From assembly GCA_964409635.1 (NCBI GenBank), contig CAYPEL010000012.1, forward strand, positions 1 through 31,668: 31,668 nucleotides of DNA. Direction: 5' to 3'. Shown one piece after another: positions 8,201-17,235 of the stretch. Source of the DNA: CAYPEL01 sp964409635 (GTDB taxonomy: Bacteria; Pseudomonadota; Gammaproteobacteria; DSM-19610). The notes under the pieces are model-generated. The model worked only from the letters and a program-made list of their open reading frames with translations. It was not told the DNA's origin and ran no database searches. Made by a program: the position numbers and the translations under genes. Position 1 is the stretch's first letter. Each line of letters starts with the position of its first letter.

Positions 8201-10204
8201 ATGAATATACAAAGGAGTGTCCTCAGCTTGCTGAGAGTGGCGGGAATTTGTTTAGCTTTGATGCTACCGGTAGTGACGAACCCGGTGTCAGCAGCCCCGG
8301 CTTTGCCCGATGACTTGACGGAATTAAGCCTGGAAGCACTGATGGGTATCGAGGTGACCTCAGTGTCCAAGCGCCCACAGCAACAACGGGTAGCACCGGC
8401 GGCTATCTCTGTCATATCCGGGCAGGATATCCGCCGTTGGGGTGTTACCAATATTCCAGATGCGTTGCGTAGGGTGCCCGGCCTGCATGTCGCTCGTATC
8501 GATGCCAACAAGTGGGCGGTTACGGCGCGCGGATTTAACAGCCGGTTTGCTAACAAGCTGTTGGTTTTACTGGACGGCCGCAGTGTTTACACACCCTTGT
8601 TTGCCGGCGTGTACTGGGATGCTCTTGATACTCCACTGGAAGATATTGACAGAATTGAGGTGATCCGGGGACCGGGAGGTACGCTGTGGGGTGCGAATGC
8701 GGTTAACGGTGTCATTAATATTATTACCAAGTCAGCAGATAAAACCCAGGGTGGCTTGCTCTCTGTTGGCGCGGGAAATGAAACACGGGGCTTAGCCACA
8801 TTACGTTATGGCAAGCAGACGGAAAACGGGCTTGCCTACCGCATCTACGCAAAATACCGGGATACCGATACAGGTTACAGTCAGGATAAATCCCGTGATG
8901 ATGCAAACTTCGGCCAATTGGGATTTCGTTCTGACTGGTCACTGCAGGGCGGCGACCAGATAACCCTGCAAGGGGATTATTATGATGGAAGCGCCGGTCA
9001 ACAACTGAGTATCCCGGTAGATCCGGCACCCGCCGTGGCGAGTCTCAATGAAGATACCGAACAGTCCGGTGGAAATATTCTGTTTCGCTGGCAGCGGGAG
9101 ATGGGCCCAACATCCGATTTGTCACTGCAACTGTACTACGATCATGTCGATCGTGATGGCCCGGTGTTAAGGGAAGATCGCGATACCTTTGACCTGGATT
9201 TTGACTACCGTTTCCGGTTGGCTGACAGACACAATTTACTCTGGGGGCTGGGTTACCGCAGGCAGATGGATAATACGCCATCGACCAGCACATTCAGTTT
9301 GGATCCGGCTTCACGGGATGTAAATCTTTATACCGCTTTTATCCAGGATGAAATTAACCTGATCGAAGATCGGCTGCAGCTGACGCTGGGTTCAAAATTT
9401 GAGCACAATGATTTCACGGGCTTTGAGTTCCAGCCAAATATCCGCATGGCCTGGACACCTGACAGTCAACAAACAGTCTGGGCGGCAATTTCGCGCGCGG
9501 TGCGTACACCGGCACGCGGCGAACACGATGTGCGCTTGCAGGTTGTACCCCCACCGGGTGCACCACCTGTACCCATCGTAGTCATTGGTGACAGGGAGTT
9601 TGATTCTGAAGAGCTCATTGCCTATGAACTGGGATACCGGTTTCAGTCGGGCCGGCGCTGGTCGAGTGATCTGACAGCATTCATTAACAAATATCAGAAT
9701 CTAAGAACCTTCGATCCGAAATTTTTCCCGCCTCCGGAACTGGGTTTGCCATTCGCTAACCGCCTGGCGGGAAGGGCCTGGGGTGTTGAGTGGAATGGCC
9801 AGTATAAAGTGAATAACCGCTGGCGCTTACAAGCGGTCTATTCCTATCTGAATGTAAAGCTTGATCTAAAAGATAACAGCCAGGACAGTTTCTCCAAGAG
9901 TGCCGAAGACAGCAGTCCCCGGCACCAGTTTTCACTCTGGTCAGCTGTCGATCTGACACCGAAGTGGCAGTTTGATACGACACTGCGTTATGTCGGTGAT
10001 ATAAATTCTCCGCCGCCGGGTGCCGGTCAGTTTGTCGAACTCGACGCACGCCTGGCGTGGCAAGCAGGTTCCGGTCTTGAGCTGTCCCTGGCTGGCCGTA
10101 ACCTGCTCCACAATCAGCACCGGGAATTCCAGCCGGATTTTATCCAGACGCAGTCCACCCAGGTTGAACGCAGTCTTTTTGCCAATATGAGGTTGCAGTT
10201 CTGA
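8201..10204 (+). CDS. TonB-dependent outer-membrane receptor
   Basis: Outer-membrane beta-barrel receptor driven by TonB; the substrate cannot be told from the sequence. The 667 residues include a Sec signal peptide (residues 1-31, cleavage near VSAA/PALP) and the leader block LTELSLEALMGIEVTSVSKRPQ. The plug domain has ISGQDIRRWGVTNIPDALRRVPGLHV, LVLLDGRSVYTP and DIDRIEVIRGPGGTLWGANAVNGVINIITK. The barrel ends in the typical terminal Phe (FANMRLQF). AAGGA (8185-8189) precedes the ATG. The stop lies one base before the YfiR-like gene, so this receptor heads a three-gene operon with a c-di-GMP enzyme. That suggests it may sense as well as transport. Confidence 0.93.
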   Translation: MNIQRSVLSLLRVAGICLALMLPVVTNPVSAAPALPDDLTELSLEALMGIEVTSVSKRPQQQRVAPAAISVISGQDIRRWGVTNIPDALRRVPGLHVARIDANKWAVTARGFNSRFANKLLVLLDGRSVYTPLFAGVYWDALDTPLEDIDRIEVIRGPGGTLWGANAVNGVINIITKSADKTQGGLLSVGAGNETRGLATLRYGKQTENGLAYRIYAKYRDTDTGYSQDKSRDDANFGQLGFRSDWSLQGGDQITLQGDYYDGSAGQQLSIPVDPAPAVASLNEDTEQSGGNILFRWQREMGPTSDLSLQLYYDHVDRDGPVLREDRDTFDLDFDYRFRLADRHNLLWGLGYRRQMDNTPSTSTFSLDPASRDVNLYTAFIQDEINLIEDRLQLTLGSKFEHNDFTGFEFQPNIRMAWTPDSQQTVWAAISRAVRTPARGEHDVRLQVVPPPGAPPVPIVVIGDREFDSEELIAYELGYRFQSGRRWSSDLTAFINKYQNLRTFDPKFFPPPELGLPFANRLAGRAWGVEWNGQYKVNNRWRLQAVYSYLNVKLDLKDNSQDSFSKSAEDSSPRHQFSLWSAVDLTPKWQFDTTLRYVGDINSPPPGAGQFVELDARLAWQAGSGLELSLAGRNLLHNQHREFQPDFIQTQSTQVERSLFANMRLQF

Positions 10205-10205
10205 A

Positions 10206-10793
10206 ATGATTTGGCAAATGGACCAAGATAGCTTGCGATTTAAGTACGTGTTTCCACGGCTGAAAAAAATCACAGCGGCCGGCTTGGCTATGTTTTGTCT
10301 GTGCCCCCTAGCGTATGCGAATGATGCGCTGGAGAACAGGCTGAAAGCGGCTTTTATCTATAACTTTACTCAATTTATTGAATGGCCTGACACATTTGGT
10401 AGCGATACATTGAATATCTGCGCACTGGGGAAAAACGCACTCAGCAAGGAGCTTGCAACGGTTGAGGGTAAGTATGCACAGGGAAAACCAATCGCAGTAA
10501 AATATTTGAATGATGATAAGTATATTGGCCAGTGCCATGTTCTATTTGTCAGAGTAAGTAACAGCAACTACCGTGCATCATTGTTGCAAATACTGGAAGA
10601 GTCGCCGGTTTTGACCGTCAGCGATTCAAAAGGGTTTGTAGGGGCAGGTGGCATCATTCAGTTTTTTTTGGATAACAACCGAGTGCGCTTTGCAATCAAT
10701 AATGATGCTGCGGAACGTGCTGGTCTGTCAGTCAGTTCTAAACTGTTAAGTCTTGCCAGGATAGTTTCGGTAGACGAGATGGCGGGGTTGTAA
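10206..10793 (+). CDS. YfiR/DUF4154 family periplasmic protein
   Basis: A 195-residue protein with an N-terminal signal sequence (AAGLAMFCLCPLAYAN). The DUF4154 core follows: LENRLKAAFIYNFTQFIEWP, then NICALGK, GQCHVLFV and the closing GGIIQFFLDNNRVRFAINNDAAERAGLSVSSKLLSLARIV. In Pseudomonas, YfiR is a periplasmic repressor of the diguanylate cyclase YfiN. The next gene here encodes a YfiN-like sensor, so the same role is inferred. The mature protein has only two cysteines (C72 and C110), which correspond in spacing to the first of two disulfides reported for YfiR; the second pair is absent. An alternative ATG exists at 10218. Confidence 0.88.
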   Translation: MIWQMDQDSLRFKYVFPRLKKITAAGLAMFCLCPLAYANDALENRLKAAFIYNFTQFIEWPDTFGSDTLNICALGKNALSKELATVEGKYAQGKPIAVKYLNDDKYIGQCHVLFVRVSNSNYRASLLQILEESPVLTVSDSKGFVGAGGIIQFFLDNNRVRFAINNDAAERAGLSVSSKLLSLARIVSVDEMAGL

Positions 10794-10796
10794 GTC

Positions 10797-12965
10797 ATGC
10801 GCCAGTTTCGTGATCTACCGCTCAGCCAACGCCTCATCCTGGTATTGATGCTGGCCAGTTGTGCGACCCTGTTACTGTCATCCGCTTCGTTTATAACCAA
10901 TGACATTCTCAGTATGCGCAAGAGTGCTGGTGACGACCTGGATACGCTGACACAGATGGTCGGCGCCGCCAGCACGGCGGCGATCGTTTTCGGAGACGGC
11001 AGGGCGGCAGAAGAGACGCTGGGTATTCTGTCAAATCAGACACAGATAAAGTCAGCAGCCATCTATAACATACAGGGTGAAGTGCTTGCTGAATACCATT
11101 CGGACGAGCTTTTAAATGGGCAATTACCCACGCGGCTAGCAATCGGCCAGGTTTTGTTTATTGATGATCATGTGGAGCTCTATAGTTCGGTCAGGCTGGA
11201 AGGAAAAATAATTGGCAGCGTATTTATACGCTCGGATTTGAAGAAACTGGATAAACGTCTGGCCTGGTATTTTCGCGTGGTGCTGATGGTGCTGGTGATT
11301 TCCCTGATTGTCGCTTATCTGTTGAGCCAGCGGTTACAGGAAATCATTGCCGGGCCTGTAGTACGGCTTGCTGAGCTTGCCCGCAAGATAACCAATGACA
11401 AGGATTATGCGCTCAGGGCTGTACGTGAAACCAGTGATGAGGTAGGTGATTTAATTACCAGCTTCAACGGTATGTTGGATGAGATACAGTCGCGTGATAG
11501 TGCGCTGGCCAAACATCGCGACAGTTTAGAAGCTACTGTCGCTCAACGCACTGCAGAAATAGAAGAAACCAATAAACGCCTGGAACTGGCCAAGGAAAAG
11601 GCTGAAACAGCTGCTGCCAATCTCGCCCACCAGGCCTTTCATGATGCATTAACCGGATTGCCAAACAGAACCTTGCTCAATGACCGCTTGACAATTGCAT
11701 TGGCGCACGCAGAAAGGGAAGATGAAAAACTGGCTCTGCTGTTTCTTGATCTCGATGATTTCAAACTAATCAACGATACGCTTGGCCATGAAATTGGTGA
11801 TGAGCTGCTGTGTGCCGTCTCTGGAGTCCTCGAAAACTGTATTCGTGCCGAAGATACTGTCGCCCGTTTGGGTGGTGATGAGTTTATGATTCTGTTGGCC
11901 GGTATTGAGAACAACGAAGACGCCGGTTGTGTGGCGCAGAAAGTCATAGATACGTTAAGGCAGCCATTAATCTGCAGTGGACACGAACTCCACCTGGCCG
12001 TGAGTATAGGCATCAGTATATTTCCGGAAGATGGTACCAATGGCGTTGAATTGATGCGCGCCGCTGACGCCAGTATGTATCGCGCAAAGTCTACAGGCCG
12101 GAACCTGTACATGTATTACCAGATGGATATAGGCGCTGCCTCCTGCCGCCGCTTAGCGTTGGAAAACCACCTCCGTAATGCAATCAAGCTGAATGAATTC
12201 AGTCTTCATTATCAGCCGCAGGTCACGCCCGAAGAACAGCAAATTGTCGGTGTCGAGGCGTTGATCCGCTGGAATAATCATGAGTTGGGTCTGGTCATGC
12301 CCGATCAGTTTATACCGCTGGCTGAAGATATCGGTTTGATTTCCGAGATCGGCGAGTGGGTCATGCGGGAAGCCTGTAGACAGGGTAAACGCTGGCACGA
12401 CATGGGTTACCGGGATTTGCAGGTTGCTGTCAATTTATCACCGAGGCAATTTAGACGGCATCATGTGGAAGAGGTGGTCACGCGGGTTCTGTCAGAAACC
12501 GGATTCCCGGCAGATCGTCTTGAACTGGAAATTACTGAAAACCTTTCCATGCAGAATGTTCAAACCACGATAGTCACGCTGCAGGTGTTGCAGGGCATGG
12601 GTGTGAAACTGGCAATCGATGATTTCGGAACGGGTTATTCCTCGCTTAGTTATTTGACAAAATTCCCCATCCATACCCTCAAGATCGACCGTTCTTTTGT
12701 TCGCGATATTCCGAAAGATAGGGAAGATTCTGCCCTGGCCAAGGCAATTATCGTTATGGCGCAAGGACTGGGGCTTCGAGTTGTTGCCGAAGGCATTGAA
12801 ACCCGGGAGCAGATGCTGTTTTTCAGAAAAAACAGGTGTGATGTTTTGCAGGGTTATTTGTTTGGTAAACCACTGCCTGCAGACGAACTGGAAAAATTAC
12901 TTGCCGGCGAGGATGTTTTGACGCTTGAGGATTGTGAAGAACTGGTTGCTGATGAAACCGAATAA
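10797..12965 (+). CDS. membrane CHASE8-like/HAMP/GGDEF/EAL c-di-GMP protein
   Basis: A 722-residue inner-membrane sensor for cyclic di-GMP turnover. The order is a membrane segment (about 12-33), a periplasmic CHASE8-like domain (AASTAAIVFGDGRAAEETLGIL, IKSAAIYN) to about 157, a second membrane segment (158-177), HAMP (about 180-232), a coiled coil (233-275), GGDEF (about 278-440) and EAL (about 455-705). The GGDEF motif at 359-363 is intact and has an inhibitory-site RAED five residues upstream. The EAL motif (487-489), NLSPRQF, the ELEITEN segment and DDFGTGYSSLSYL also look catalytic. Both activities are therefore possible. The gene starts 3 nt after the YfiR-like gene, whose product probably contacts the periplasmic domain. 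Confidence 0.93.
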   Translation: MRQFRDLPLSQRLILVLMLASCATLLLSSASFITNDILSMRKSAGDDLDTLTQMVGAASTAAIVFGDGRAAEETLGILSNQTQIKSAAIYNIQGEVLAEYHSDELLNGQLPTRLAIGQVLFIDDHVELYSSVRLEGKIIGSVFIRSDLKKLDKRLAWYFRVVLMVLVISLIVAYLLSQRLQEIIAGPVVRLAELARKITNDKDYALRAVRETSDEVGDLITSFNGMLDEIQSRDSALAKHRDSLEATVAQRTAEIEETNKRLELAKEKAETAAANLAHQAFHDALTGLPNRTLLNDRLTIALAHAEREDEKLALLFLDLDDFKLINDTLGHEIGDELLCAVSGVLENCIRAEDTVARLGGDEFMILLAGIENNEDAGCVAQKVIDTLRQPLICSGHELHLAVSIGISIFPEDGTNGVELMRAADASMYRAKSTGRNLYMYYQMDIGAASCRRLALENHLRNAIKLNEFSLHYQPQVTPEEQQIVGVEALIRWNNHELGLVMPDQFIPLAEDIGLISEIGEWVMREACRQGKRWHDMGYRDLQVAVNLSPRQFRRHHVEEVVTRVLSETGFPADRLELEITENLSMQNVQTTIVTLQVLQGMGVKLAIDDFGTGYSSLSYLTKFPIHTLKIDRSFVRDIPKDREDSALAKAIIVMAQGLGLRVVAEGIETREQMLFFRKNRCDVLQGYLFGKPLPADELEKLLAGEDVLTLEDCEELVADETE

Positions 12966-13049
12966 AATTAAGGAAAATCTGATTGCTCTGGTAATGGAAC
13001 TCCGGACATGGAAATCACTTGACGAAGCAAAAGAACATTGCGTCTCCAA

Positions 13050-13108
13050 CCGTAGGGTGGGGTGAGGTACGAACCCCACCGGATCCTGCAATACAACCCA
13101 CCCTACGG
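13050..13108. repeat. GTAGGGTGGG-type palindromic repeat
   Basis: The 12-bp arm 13050-13061 is the exact reverse complement of 13097-13108, with a 35-nt centre containing further short complementarity. It sits between two convergent genes (the GGDEF/EAL gene and tal), where a bidirectional hairpin could end both transcripts. A related element lies at 30486-30543. Confidence 0.7.
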
Positions 13109-13116
13109 AGAGGGGT

Positions 13117-14247
13117 TTAAGGCGCGGAAGTGATTTCCAGTCTTTCTTTTAATGTATCCAGCAACAAGTCAAACGGCTTAACAAACTTTTTCAAACCCTC
13201 ATCTTCGAGCTGTTGCGTAGAAGCACCTAAGTCGATACCCAGTTTTGCCAGTAAAGAAAGCATCGCAATAGCCTCCTCCGGGTTTTGCTCAAGCCGTAAT
13301 GCCGGCTGGCCTTCATCACGATAAGCTTTAATGGTTTTCTGCGGCACTGTGTTAACCGTATCGGGTGCTATCAATGAATCAATATATTTTACCTTGCTGA
13401 AACTGGGATCCTTAGTACTGGTGCTGGCCCAAAGTAAGCGTTGGGTTTGTGCACCTGCCTTCGCAAAAGGCTGCCAGGCGCTGCTGGTGAAGGTACGCTT
13501 GTAATGTTGGTAGGCAAGTTTTGCTGAGACGATGGCAATTTCACCCCGGACAACAGCAATGTCTTTGGCTTTTTCTTTATCCTGTTCAGCGAGTGCGTCC
13601 AGTTGCTTGTCAATTAGCACATCAATGCGGCTCATGAAAAAGCTGGCAACGGAAGCGATGCTGTCAACTGGCTTTCCCGCTTTAAGCCGGTCATTCAATC
13701 CATCGATAAAGGCCTTGGCAACATCGCGGTAACGTGACAGGCTGAATATCAGGGTAATATTGATGTTTATACCTTCTGAGATCAGGCTGCGAACCGCCGG
13801 TATACCCTCACGCGTTGCGGGTACTTTAATCATAATGTTGGGACGATCCAGAAGTTTCCAGAGCCTTCTCGCGGCGCTTACTGTTGCCTCTGTATCGTAG
13901 GCGTAGTGGGGTGATACTTCCAGACTGACGTAGCCGTCCACCGCTGCAGTTTCATCATAAACCGGGCGTAAAAAATCGGCGGCACGCTGCAGGTCTTCAA
14001 TGACCAGTTGTTCGTAAGCGCCACGTGCATCTATAGCGGATTCTTTCAGTTCGGCAATAGCATCGTCATAATCGTTACGGTCGACGATGGCATTTTTCAG
14101 GATGGCGGGATTTGAAGTGACGCCGCTAATGCCATCTTGTTCAATATAGTTTTCAAATACGCCGTTATTCAGCATGCCGCGGTGGATGTCATCCAGCCAG
14201 ATGCTTTGACCGAGTTCTTTCAGAGCGAAGAGCGGATTGTTATTCAT
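13117..14247 (-). CDS. tal: transaldolase
   Basis: Moves a dihydroxyacetone unit between sugar phosphates in the non-oxidative pentose phosphate pathway. The 376 residues fit the longer transaldolase subfamily. Signatures are LGQSIWLDDIHRGMLNNG, GVTSNPAIL, VSLEVSPHYAYDTEATV, the Schiff-base lysine K141 in NIMIKVPAT, NITLIFSLSRY and ASVASFFMSRID. The ATG (14247-14245) overlaps the copA stop in an ATGA arrangement, so its translation is probably coupled to the copper ATPase. That partnership is unusual. A palindromic repeat lies just beyond the stop. Confidence 0.95.
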   Translation of the reverse strand: MNNNPLFALKELGQSIWLDDIHRGMLNNGVFENYIEQDGISGVTSNPAILKNAIVDRNDYDDAIAELKESAIDARGAYEQLVIEDLQRAADFLRPVYDETAAVDGYVSLEVSPHYAYDTEATVSAARRLWKLLDRPNIMIKVPATREGIPAVRSLISEGININITLIFSLSRYRDVAKAFIDGLNDRLKAGKPVDSIASVASFFMSRIDVLIDKQLDALAEQDKEKAKDIAVVRGEIAIVSAKLAYQHYKRTFTSSAWQPFAKAGAQTQRLLWASTSTKDPSFSKVKYIDSLIAPDTVNTVPQKTIKAYRDEGQPALRLEQNPEEAIAMLSLLAKLGIDLGASTQQLEDEGLKKFVKPFDLLLDTLKERLEITSAP

Positions 14248-16970
14248 TGATTGCGTTCTCCAAGATTGATAAATCGCAGCCGGTTAGCATTGCTTACTAC
14301 TGTCACAGAGGACAGGGCCATGGCAATACTGGCAAATACCGGGCTGAGTAGCAGGCCGGTAGCCGGGTAAAGTACGCCAGCGGCCAGTGGTATACCGAGC
14401 ACATTATATATAAATGCGCCGAACAGGTTCTGCTTGATATTGCGTAGGGTAGCGCGTGACAGGTCGATAGCTGTGCGGATGCTGTCTATAGAATTACTGG
14501 CCAGGGTGACATCGGCGTTTTCTATTGCAACATCAGTGCCTGCACCCACTGCAAATCCTACATTGGCCTGCGCCAGTGCCGGTGCGTCATTAATGCCGTC
14601 ACCTGCCATGCCGGCGTGTAAGCCCTGCTGTTGCAGCGCTTGAATAATGGCTGCTTTTTCCTCCGGCAGCACATCGCTATAATATTTCCCTATATTGAGT
14701 TTTTCTGCGACTGCTTTAACCGTCTGCGCGTTGTCGCCTGAACACATAACAACTTCAACACCGGACGCCTGTAATCGTTGTACGGCGTTAAAAGAGCTTT
14801 CCCGTATCGGGTCTTCGAGTAACAGCACACCCAATAGCTTGGTTTCATTGGCGAGAAATATCGGCGTTGCAGTATTACTTTGTGAAACTGCCGCTTCTGC
14901 CTGTTCAATGTGAATGCCGTTTCCTGTCATAAAACGCGCATTACCCAGGCGGTATAAAGACGTATCAATATAGCCTTGTACGCCATGCCCGGTGACCGCC
15001 TCGAATGCGTCAACGGACAAGGTATCGATAGCACTTTGTTGCGCTGCTTGAATAACGGCGCTGGCAAGCGGGTGCTCAGAATTGGTTTCAAGGCTGGCAG
15101 CAAGCTGGAGCAACCGCGTTTCGTCAATACCATAAGCCTGCTTAGCCGTGACGGCAGGTTTTCCTTCGGTCAGTGTACCGGTTTTGTCCACCACCAGGTG
15201 GGTCAGGAGACTCGCCGCCTGCAAAGCATCACCGTTACGTATCAGGATCCCGGCCTGCGCGGCACGCCCGGTGCCGACCATGATGGCAATGGGTGTGGCC
15301 AGCCCCAGAGCGCAGGGGCAAGCGATAACCAATACGGCGATTGAAGTTGTCAGTGCAAATGCGCCGCGGGGTTCCGGGCCGAGGTTAAACCAAACCAGAA
15401 AGGTGATCGCTGCAATCACTAATACGATGGGTACAAACACAGCGGCAATTTTATCGACTATGCGGCCAATGGGCGGTTTGCTGGCCTGGGCCTCTTTGAC
15501 GCGCAGGATAATGTGCGCCAGTGCGGTGTCTTCGCTCTGGTGTGTGACCTGGGCGAGCAGGGCGCCGTTGCCGTTGATGGTGCCGGCAAACAACGGGTCA
15601 CCGGTTTGTTTGGCAACCGGAACAGGTTCACCGCTGAGCATGGCTTCGTCGATGGCCGATTGACCCGATAACACGGCAGAATCGATCGGGATTTTGTCAC
15701 CAGGGCGGATTTTTATTCTGTCGCCAACGCGCAAGTAGGCAACGGGGATCTCTACCTCTTTCTCATCTATAAGCAGCCTGCTGGTATCTGGCGCCAGATC
15801 GGTAAGCGCGCGGATAGCATCGCGGGTTTTACCTTTGGCGCGGGTTTCCAGTGCGTGACCAAATTGCAGGAAGGCGAGAATCAACACAGACGTGTCGAGG
15901 TAGAGGTGTTTTTTACCGGGGATTAGATCGGGCCAGATTAATAATATGACCGACGAGAGCCAGGCAGCGCCGGTACCCAATGCGATGAGCGTGTCCATGT
16001 TGGCGTTGAAATGGCGTGCCTGTTTCCAGGCGCCAAGGTAATACTGGCCGCCACTGTAGACCATGATAAACAGGCAGAGAAATGCCAGCCAGCCCCAAAC
16101 AATGCGTGCCCCTGCACTGCTATCAAATGCAGGCAGCGCACCGCTCATCGAGCCTGCCATCAGACCTGCGCCGACAAGGCCAGCCAGCCATGCACGCCGC
16201 CACGACAGGCGAACTTCATCTATTTCACGTTGCTCGGCCGCCGCGCCGTCTGTATCGAGGGGTTCCAGCAGGCTGGCTGATTGTCCTGTCGCGTGCAATG
16301 CGGCAAGGATAGCGGCTGGATGCGCAAGGGTGAGCACATCTATGCGGCGCTGAGACTCGCGGCTTAATTTACAGTCAACATCAAGTGGGATAAACAGATC
16401 GAGCAGCTTTTGGTCAGCTGGCGCATCGTCAGAGAACGCAAGCCGGAGTGTTTGCCTGCAGGCTTTGATGAGTTGTTGTGCGGGGTATCCACTATCAATA
16501 ATGGCATTTACGGCTTGACCGGGGTCTCCACCAAACACCACAGCGATGCCTTCGACCAAATTTACCGATGCGGTTTCGACACCCTCAACATCAAGCATTG
16601 CTTTCTCGACCCGCGCAACACAACTGGCGCAGGTCATGTCATCGATTTGAATTCGATAAGCGCCGACGGATTCCGTAACGGCAACAGGTGCTGTGCCTCT
16701 TGCGTCTGGCAGTGCACAACTTTCAGGCGCATTAGCCAGCGGTTTTGCAGGGTAGCCCGCATCGGTGAGTGTTTGAATTACTTGCTGCGGTAAACCACCT
16801 GTAATCGTAGCGGAATGGGTGTCCAGTGATACTTCGGCCTGCTGTACGCCTGCAACGGATTCGGCGGCCTGCTGAACACGGCCAACACAATGCTGGCAGC
16901 TCATGCCTGCGATGGAAAGCTGGTAAGTTTCGGCTTGGTTGGCGGAGTTGAATTTTTCAGGAGTCGGCAT
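14244..16970 (-). CDS. copA: Cu(+)-exporting P1B-type ATPase CopA
   Basis: Inner-membrane P-type ATPase that exports cytoplasmic Cu(I). The 908 residues start with two heavy-metal-associated domains carrying GMSCQHC (C25, C28) and DMTCASC (C114, C117). A further segment (about 172-245) has HMA-like character but no CxxC. The ion-path motif CPC is at 551-553, the phosphorylation site DKTGT at 595-599, and the hinge motif GDGINDAPALAQA lies near the C-terminus. Membrane helix 7 has YN (FIYNVLGIP) and helix 8 has MALSS, the pattern of Cu(I) transporters rather than Zn/Cd ones. AAGG lies six bases before the ATG. It lies downstream of the metallophore genes on the same strand. Confidence 0.96.
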   Translation of the reverse strand: MPTPEKFNSANQAETYQLSIAGMSCQHCVGRVQQAAESVAGVQQAEVSLDTHSATITGGLPQQVIQTLTDAGYPAKPLANAPESCALPDARGTAPVAVTESVGAYRIQIDDMTCASCVARVEKAMLDVEGVETASVNLVEGIAVVFGGDPGQAVNAIIDSGYPAQQLIKACRQTLRLAFSDDAPADQKLLDLFIPLDVDCKLSRESQRRIDVLTLAHPAAILAALHATGQSASLLEPLDTDGAAAEQREIDEVRLSWRRAWLAGLVGAGLMAGSMSGALPAFDSSAGARIVWGWLAFLCLFIMVYSGGQYYLGAWKQARHFNANMDTLIALGTGAAWLSSVILLIWPDLIPGKKHLYLDTSVLILAFLQFGHALETRAKGKTRDAIRALTDLAPDTSRLLIDEKEVEIPVAYLRVGDRIKIRPGDKIPIDSAVLSGQSAIDEAMLSGEPVPVAKQTGDPLFAGTINGNGALLAQVTHQSEDTALAHIILRVKEAQASKPPIGRIVDKIAAVFVPIVLVIAAITFLVWFNLGPEPRGAFALTTSIAVLVIACPCALGLATPIAIMVGTGRAAQAGILIRNGDALQAASLLTHLVVDKTGTLTEGKPAVTAKQAYGIDETRLLQLAASLETNSEHPLASAVIQAAQQSAIDTLSVDAFEAVTGHGVQGYIDTSLYRLGNARFMTGNGIHIEQAEAAVSQSNTATPIFLANETKLLGVLLLEDPIRESSFNAVQRLQASGVEVVMCSGDNAQTVKAVAEKLNIGKYYSDVLPEEKAAIIQALQQQGLHAGMAGDGINDAPALAQANVGFAVGAGTDVAIENADVTLASNSIDSIRTAIDLSRATLRNIKQNLFGAFIYNVLGIPLAAGVLYPATGLLLSPVFASIAMALSSVTVVSNANRLRFINLGERNQ

Positions 16971-17053
16971 GACATACCTTTGCCGGGAGAGACTGTTTGT
17001 ATTGTGTCAGGTCATGGGTTCAGAACGCAAGCTAATACAGGTAAAATTACCCC

Positions 17054-17070
17054 TGCGGCTTTTTGCCGCA
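17054..17070. other. hairpin in the copA leader
   Basis: A perfect 6-bp stem, TGCGGC (17054-17059) with GCCGCA (17065-17070), has a 5-nt T/A loop. It lies about 85 nt upstream of the copA start. I looked for a CueR-type dyad around it and did not find a convincing one. Confidence 0.4.
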
Positions 17071-17136
17071 ATACCCAAAAAATCGCCTGCAACAAGTAAA
17101 TTCCGGGTCTGCAAATTTAAAATTATTTAGGGAATT

Positions 17137-17229
17137 TCTGATTTATTTATGAGAACCTGCAGGCGCGGTTATAACCACGCCTACAATATTCAGACCGTTC
17201 ACAATAATAAATTACACGAATAAATCAGA
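17137..17229. repeat. REP-like palindrome between the DoxX gene and copA
   Basis: Outer 11-bp arms 17137-17147 and 17219-17229 are perfect reverse complements. They enclose a near-perfect 20-bp palindrome at 17162-17181 centred on GGTTATAACC. The 265-nt gap between the DoxX gene and copA otherwise holds only the copA leader. The element could separate the expression of the two genes or may simply be a dispersed repeat. Confidence 0.55.
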
Positions 17230-17235
17230 GGTTAC

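Noticed and set aside
8110..8313. 67-residue open frame upstream of the TonB receptor
   Set aside because: It begins at TTG without a ribosome-binding site and overlaps the signal-peptide region of the receptor in another frame. Its sequence resembles no family.
16971..17060. CueR-type operator upstream of copA
   Set aside because: The expected ACCTT...AAGGT dyad between suitably spaced promoter hexamers could not be found on either strand.
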